This document shows, in pieces, positions 4,532-6,240 of a stretch of 6,240 nt of DNA. The DNA comes from Verrucomicrobiota bacterium (GTDB lineage Bacteria; Verrucomicrobiota; Kiritimatiellia; CAIQIC01; Lenti-01): assembly GCA_022709625.1 (NCBI GenBank), contig JAKLIL010000114.1, positions 1 to 6,240 on the forward strand. Reading direction: 5' to 3'. Within the stretch, counting starts at the first letter, position 1. Every line of letters begins with the position of its first letter. A model generated the notes under the pieces. It was not told the origin of the DNA and did not search any database. It saw nothing but the letters and a program-made list of their open reading frames with translations. The translations under genes and the position numbers were made by a program.

Positions 4532-6240
4532 TCAGGGCGGGGCGGCACCGGCCGCCACGGAGCGCGCCAACTTGCGCTCCAGCGTGCGAACGCTCAAGCG
4601 GCTGACTTCGGAGGCCACGCCGTCCGCCACGTTCTTGCGGAACACCTCCAGCGCCTCGGCATCGCGACCCAGATGGCGCAGTTGGATGCCCAGTTGCTCG
4701 CGGTAAAACACGTGGCGGGGCTGGTAGGCGACGGCGCGGCGGAGATATTCGAGGGCGCCTTCGGGATCTCCCATGGCATTGTGCGCCCGCGCCAGACCCT
4801 GGAGCACGGCCAGGTCGGCCGAATTCAGTTCCCCGGCGCGGCGGTAGAACCCAACAGCTTCTGCGGCCAGGCGTTGCTTGCCCGCCTGCTCCGCTGCCCG
4901 GTCCGGATCGCGATACCAGACGGCCTGGGCGGAGCGGACATGCCCGGCCGCAAGGTACGGCTGCCAATTGCCGGCATCCCAGTCCCTGGACGTGCGGTAG
5001 GCCGCGTCTGCGGCGGTCCAATCCATCCGGGCGCGGGCGAGTTCGCCGCGCACGAACCAGACGTAGGACATCCCGCCCGCCAACGCCAGCCAAGCGCATC
5101 CGGCGCAGGCCAGCGCCGCCACGATACCCGCAACCAGCCGATACCGACGACGCGGATCCGGCATCGGTTCGACGCCTTGTTCCTGCGCGTACCACACGCC
5201 CCAAGCCACGCCCCCCAGCCACACCAAGGCGTGCGGATTGGGAAAAACATGGAAATTGAAATCGAAACAAGCGTGCACCAGCGCCGACGCCAAGCCGCCG
5301 GCGGCCCCCGCCAGCAGCACGGCCCCGGTGCGCTCTCTGGCCCGGCGAATGGCCCCGGCCGTGGCAAATCCCAGCCAAGCCAAGGCTACCAGCAGGAGAC
5401 CCAGCCCAACGGCTCCGTACTCCACCAACATCTGCAGATATTCGTTGTGGAGGAAATCCCAGGTCAGGTGTTGGCGGACGTTTTTTTGGTATGGCGGATA
5501 GGCCCACACGAAAGAACCGGCGCCGTATCCCCAAACGGGGCGATCCAGAATCATCTCCGGCATGTCCCGCCACATCTGCATGCGGATGCCGCCGGATTTC
5601 TCGGGATCGTCAAAAACGGCGCCAAACCGTTCCCTGACGGCGGGCAGGGCATGCCATGCGCTCCAGCCTGCCGCCGCCGCCAGCAGCGGCAGCACGGCCG
5701 CCACAAGTAGGACGCGGGCGCGGCTGGCGCGCCGCGCCAGCAACAGCGCCGTCACGGCCAAGCCGCCGGCCAATCCCAACCAGCCGCTGCGGGACTGCGT
5801 CCAATAGAGAGCCGGCGCCGAGACGGCCAGGAAGTAGATGGCCATCAGGCGCAACGGGAATCCCGCTTCGGGCAAGAATACCAAGGCCACCGCCAAGGGA
5901 GCCAGCAACGCCAGCACGTCCGCGAAATGGTTGGGACAAAGATAGGTCCCGCTGGCGCGCAGGCCGTATTGTTCCGGCCGTTCCGTCCACAAAACCATGC
6001 GCGAGCCGTTGACCTCCTGTACCAGCGCATAGAGGGATTCCAGCGCCGCCGCCATCAGCAACATGCCCAGCAGCCATTTCCAGCGATGCGCGCGTGCGCC
6101 CATCTGAAGCCAGGACCATCCCGCCGCGAGCAGGCAAATCCAGCGCAAGACTTCCCACCGCGCCGCGTAGGGCACGATTGCCCACCGCATGCTGGCGACC
6201 ACGTAGGCGCACAACAGGGCGAACGGCCAGAAGCCGTACG
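4532..6240 (-). CDS. O-antigen ligase/polymerase (Wzy_C) with C-terminal TPR domain (5' end outside window)
   Basis: An inner-membrane protein of at least 569 residues; the frame is still open at the right edge (reading Y-G-F-W-P-F-A-L-L), so the true start is further right. The visible part has many hydrophobic helices, then Wzy_C landmarks: GTYLCPNHFADVL (about 5913-5951), TQSRSGWLGL near 5770-5800, a large loop with R-x-Q-M-W-R-D-M then DRPVWGYGAGSF (about 5511-5546), and HNEYLQMLVEYG (about 5413-5450). These mark the O-antigen ligase/polymerase family, which joins lipid-linked glycans to an acceptor or to each other at the periplasmic face. After a last helix (about 5060-5140) comes a soluble TPR-rich tail. 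The product could be a lipid A-core ligase, a polymerase or a protein O-glycosylase; the sequence does not distinguish these. It converges on the nuclease gene with a 3-base gap, so it is a separate transcription unit. Confidence 0.9.
   Translation of the reverse strand, partial: YGFWPFALLCAYVVASMRWAIVPYAARWEVLRWICLLAAGWSWLQMGARAHRWKWLLGMLLMAAALESLYALVQEVNGSRMVLWTERPEQYGLRASGTYLCPNHFADVLALLAPLAVALVFLPEAGFPLRLMAIYFLAVSAPALYWTQSRSGWLGLAGGLAVTALLLARRASRARVLLVAAVLPLLAAAAGWSAWHALPAVRERFGAVFDDPEKSGGIRMQMWRDMPEMILDRPVWGYGAGSFVWAYPPYQKNVRQHLTWDFLHNEYLQMLVEYGAVGLGLLLVALAWLGFATAGAIRRARERTGAVLLAGAAGGLASALVHACFDFNFHVFPNPHALVWLGGVAWGVWYAQEQGVEPMPDPRRRYRLVAGIVAALACAGCAWLALAGGMSYVWFVRGELARARMDWTAADAAYRTSRDWDAGNWQPYLAAGHVRSAQAVWYRDPDRAAEQAGKQRLAAEAVGFYRRAGELNSADLAVLQGLARAHNAMGDPEGALEYLRRAVAYQPRHVFYREQLGIQLRHLGRDAEALEVFRKNVADGVASEVSRLSVRTLERKLARSVAAGAAPP
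4541..4556. terminator. Weak hairpin at the convergent gene junction
   Basis: GGCGGC (4541-4546), a four-base loop ACCG and GCCGCC (4551-4556) form a perfect GC-only stem 13 bases past the nuclease stop. No T tract follows on either strand, and the stem lies inside the final Ala-rich codons of the - strand gene. It could stall polymerase or be a by-product of Ala/Gly codons; nothing else resembling a terminator separates the two genes. Confidence 0.2.
4580..5062 (-). other. TPR tail of the O-antigen ligase-like protein
   Basis: About 160 residues after the last membrane helix are helical and amphipathic. The clearest repeats are the stretch with L-A-R-A-H-N-A-M-G-D-P-E-G-A-L-E-Y and the following one with L-G-I-Q-L-R-H-L-G-R-D-A-E-A-L-E-V-F, both showing the TPR pattern of small residues, a Gly-Asp or Gly-Arg turn and a closing A-L-x-x-(Y/F). 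Weaker copies precede them, one beginning F-V-R-G-E-L-A-R-A-R-M-D-W. The likely role is to bind a partner or substrate on the periplasmic side; this is inferred. Confidence 0.75.

Noticed and set aside
4673..5710. Long + strand open frame of 345 codons opposite the O-antigen ligase gene
   Set aside because: The - strand frame carries membrane helices, Wzy_C landmarks and TPRs; the + strand frame is low in any recognisable pattern and is a shadow.

Overview
This 6.24-kb window is GC-rich, densely coding bacterial DNA. It holds six protein genes reading rightward or leftward with almost no spare sequence: five complete or 5'-truncated genes on the + strand (1-4528) and one large gene on the - strand (4532-6240, its 5' end beyond the right edge). 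I see no tRNA, rRNA, CRISPR array, insertion sequence or phage gene. The mix suggests a member of the PVC superphylum (Verrucomicrobiota or Kiritimatiellota) or a similar anaerobe-leaning Gram-negative lineage: an exported DUF1573 protein, a MauE/DoxX protein with a partner rhodanese, a compact single-chain iron-sulfur serine dehydratase of the type I associate with Bacteroidetes, and an O-antigen ligase with a TPR tail. This placement is inference from gene content, not a measured assignment.

Layout: (1) 1-548, the C-terminal part of a PhnP-like metallo-beta-lactamase-fold hydrolase. (2) A 63-base spacer (549-611) with a locally AT-rich end that could hold a promoter. (3) 612-4528, five genes that all overlap their neighbour by exactly 4 bases (ATGA or GTGA): exported DUF1573 protein, membrane-anchored rhodanese, MauE/DoxX membrane protein, [4Fe-4S] L-serine dehydratase, and a stand-alone PD-(D/E)XK nuclease with a four-cysteine iron-sulfur signature. 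(4) A 3-base gap, then the convergent O-antigen ligase/polymerase-TPR gene.

How the genes may work together: the first three genes of the overlapping run form a plausible envelope module for thiol or sulfur chemistry (exported Cys-Gly-Cys protein, rhodanese facing out of or lying at the membrane, membrane protein with a Cys-Gly-Cys motif). The next two encode cytoplasmic enzymes that both appear to carry [4Fe-4S] clusters. Whether the sulfur/redox half supports the iron-sulfur half or the run is only a convenience operon cannot be told from this sequence. The - strand gene belongs to a separate, surface-polysaccharide function.
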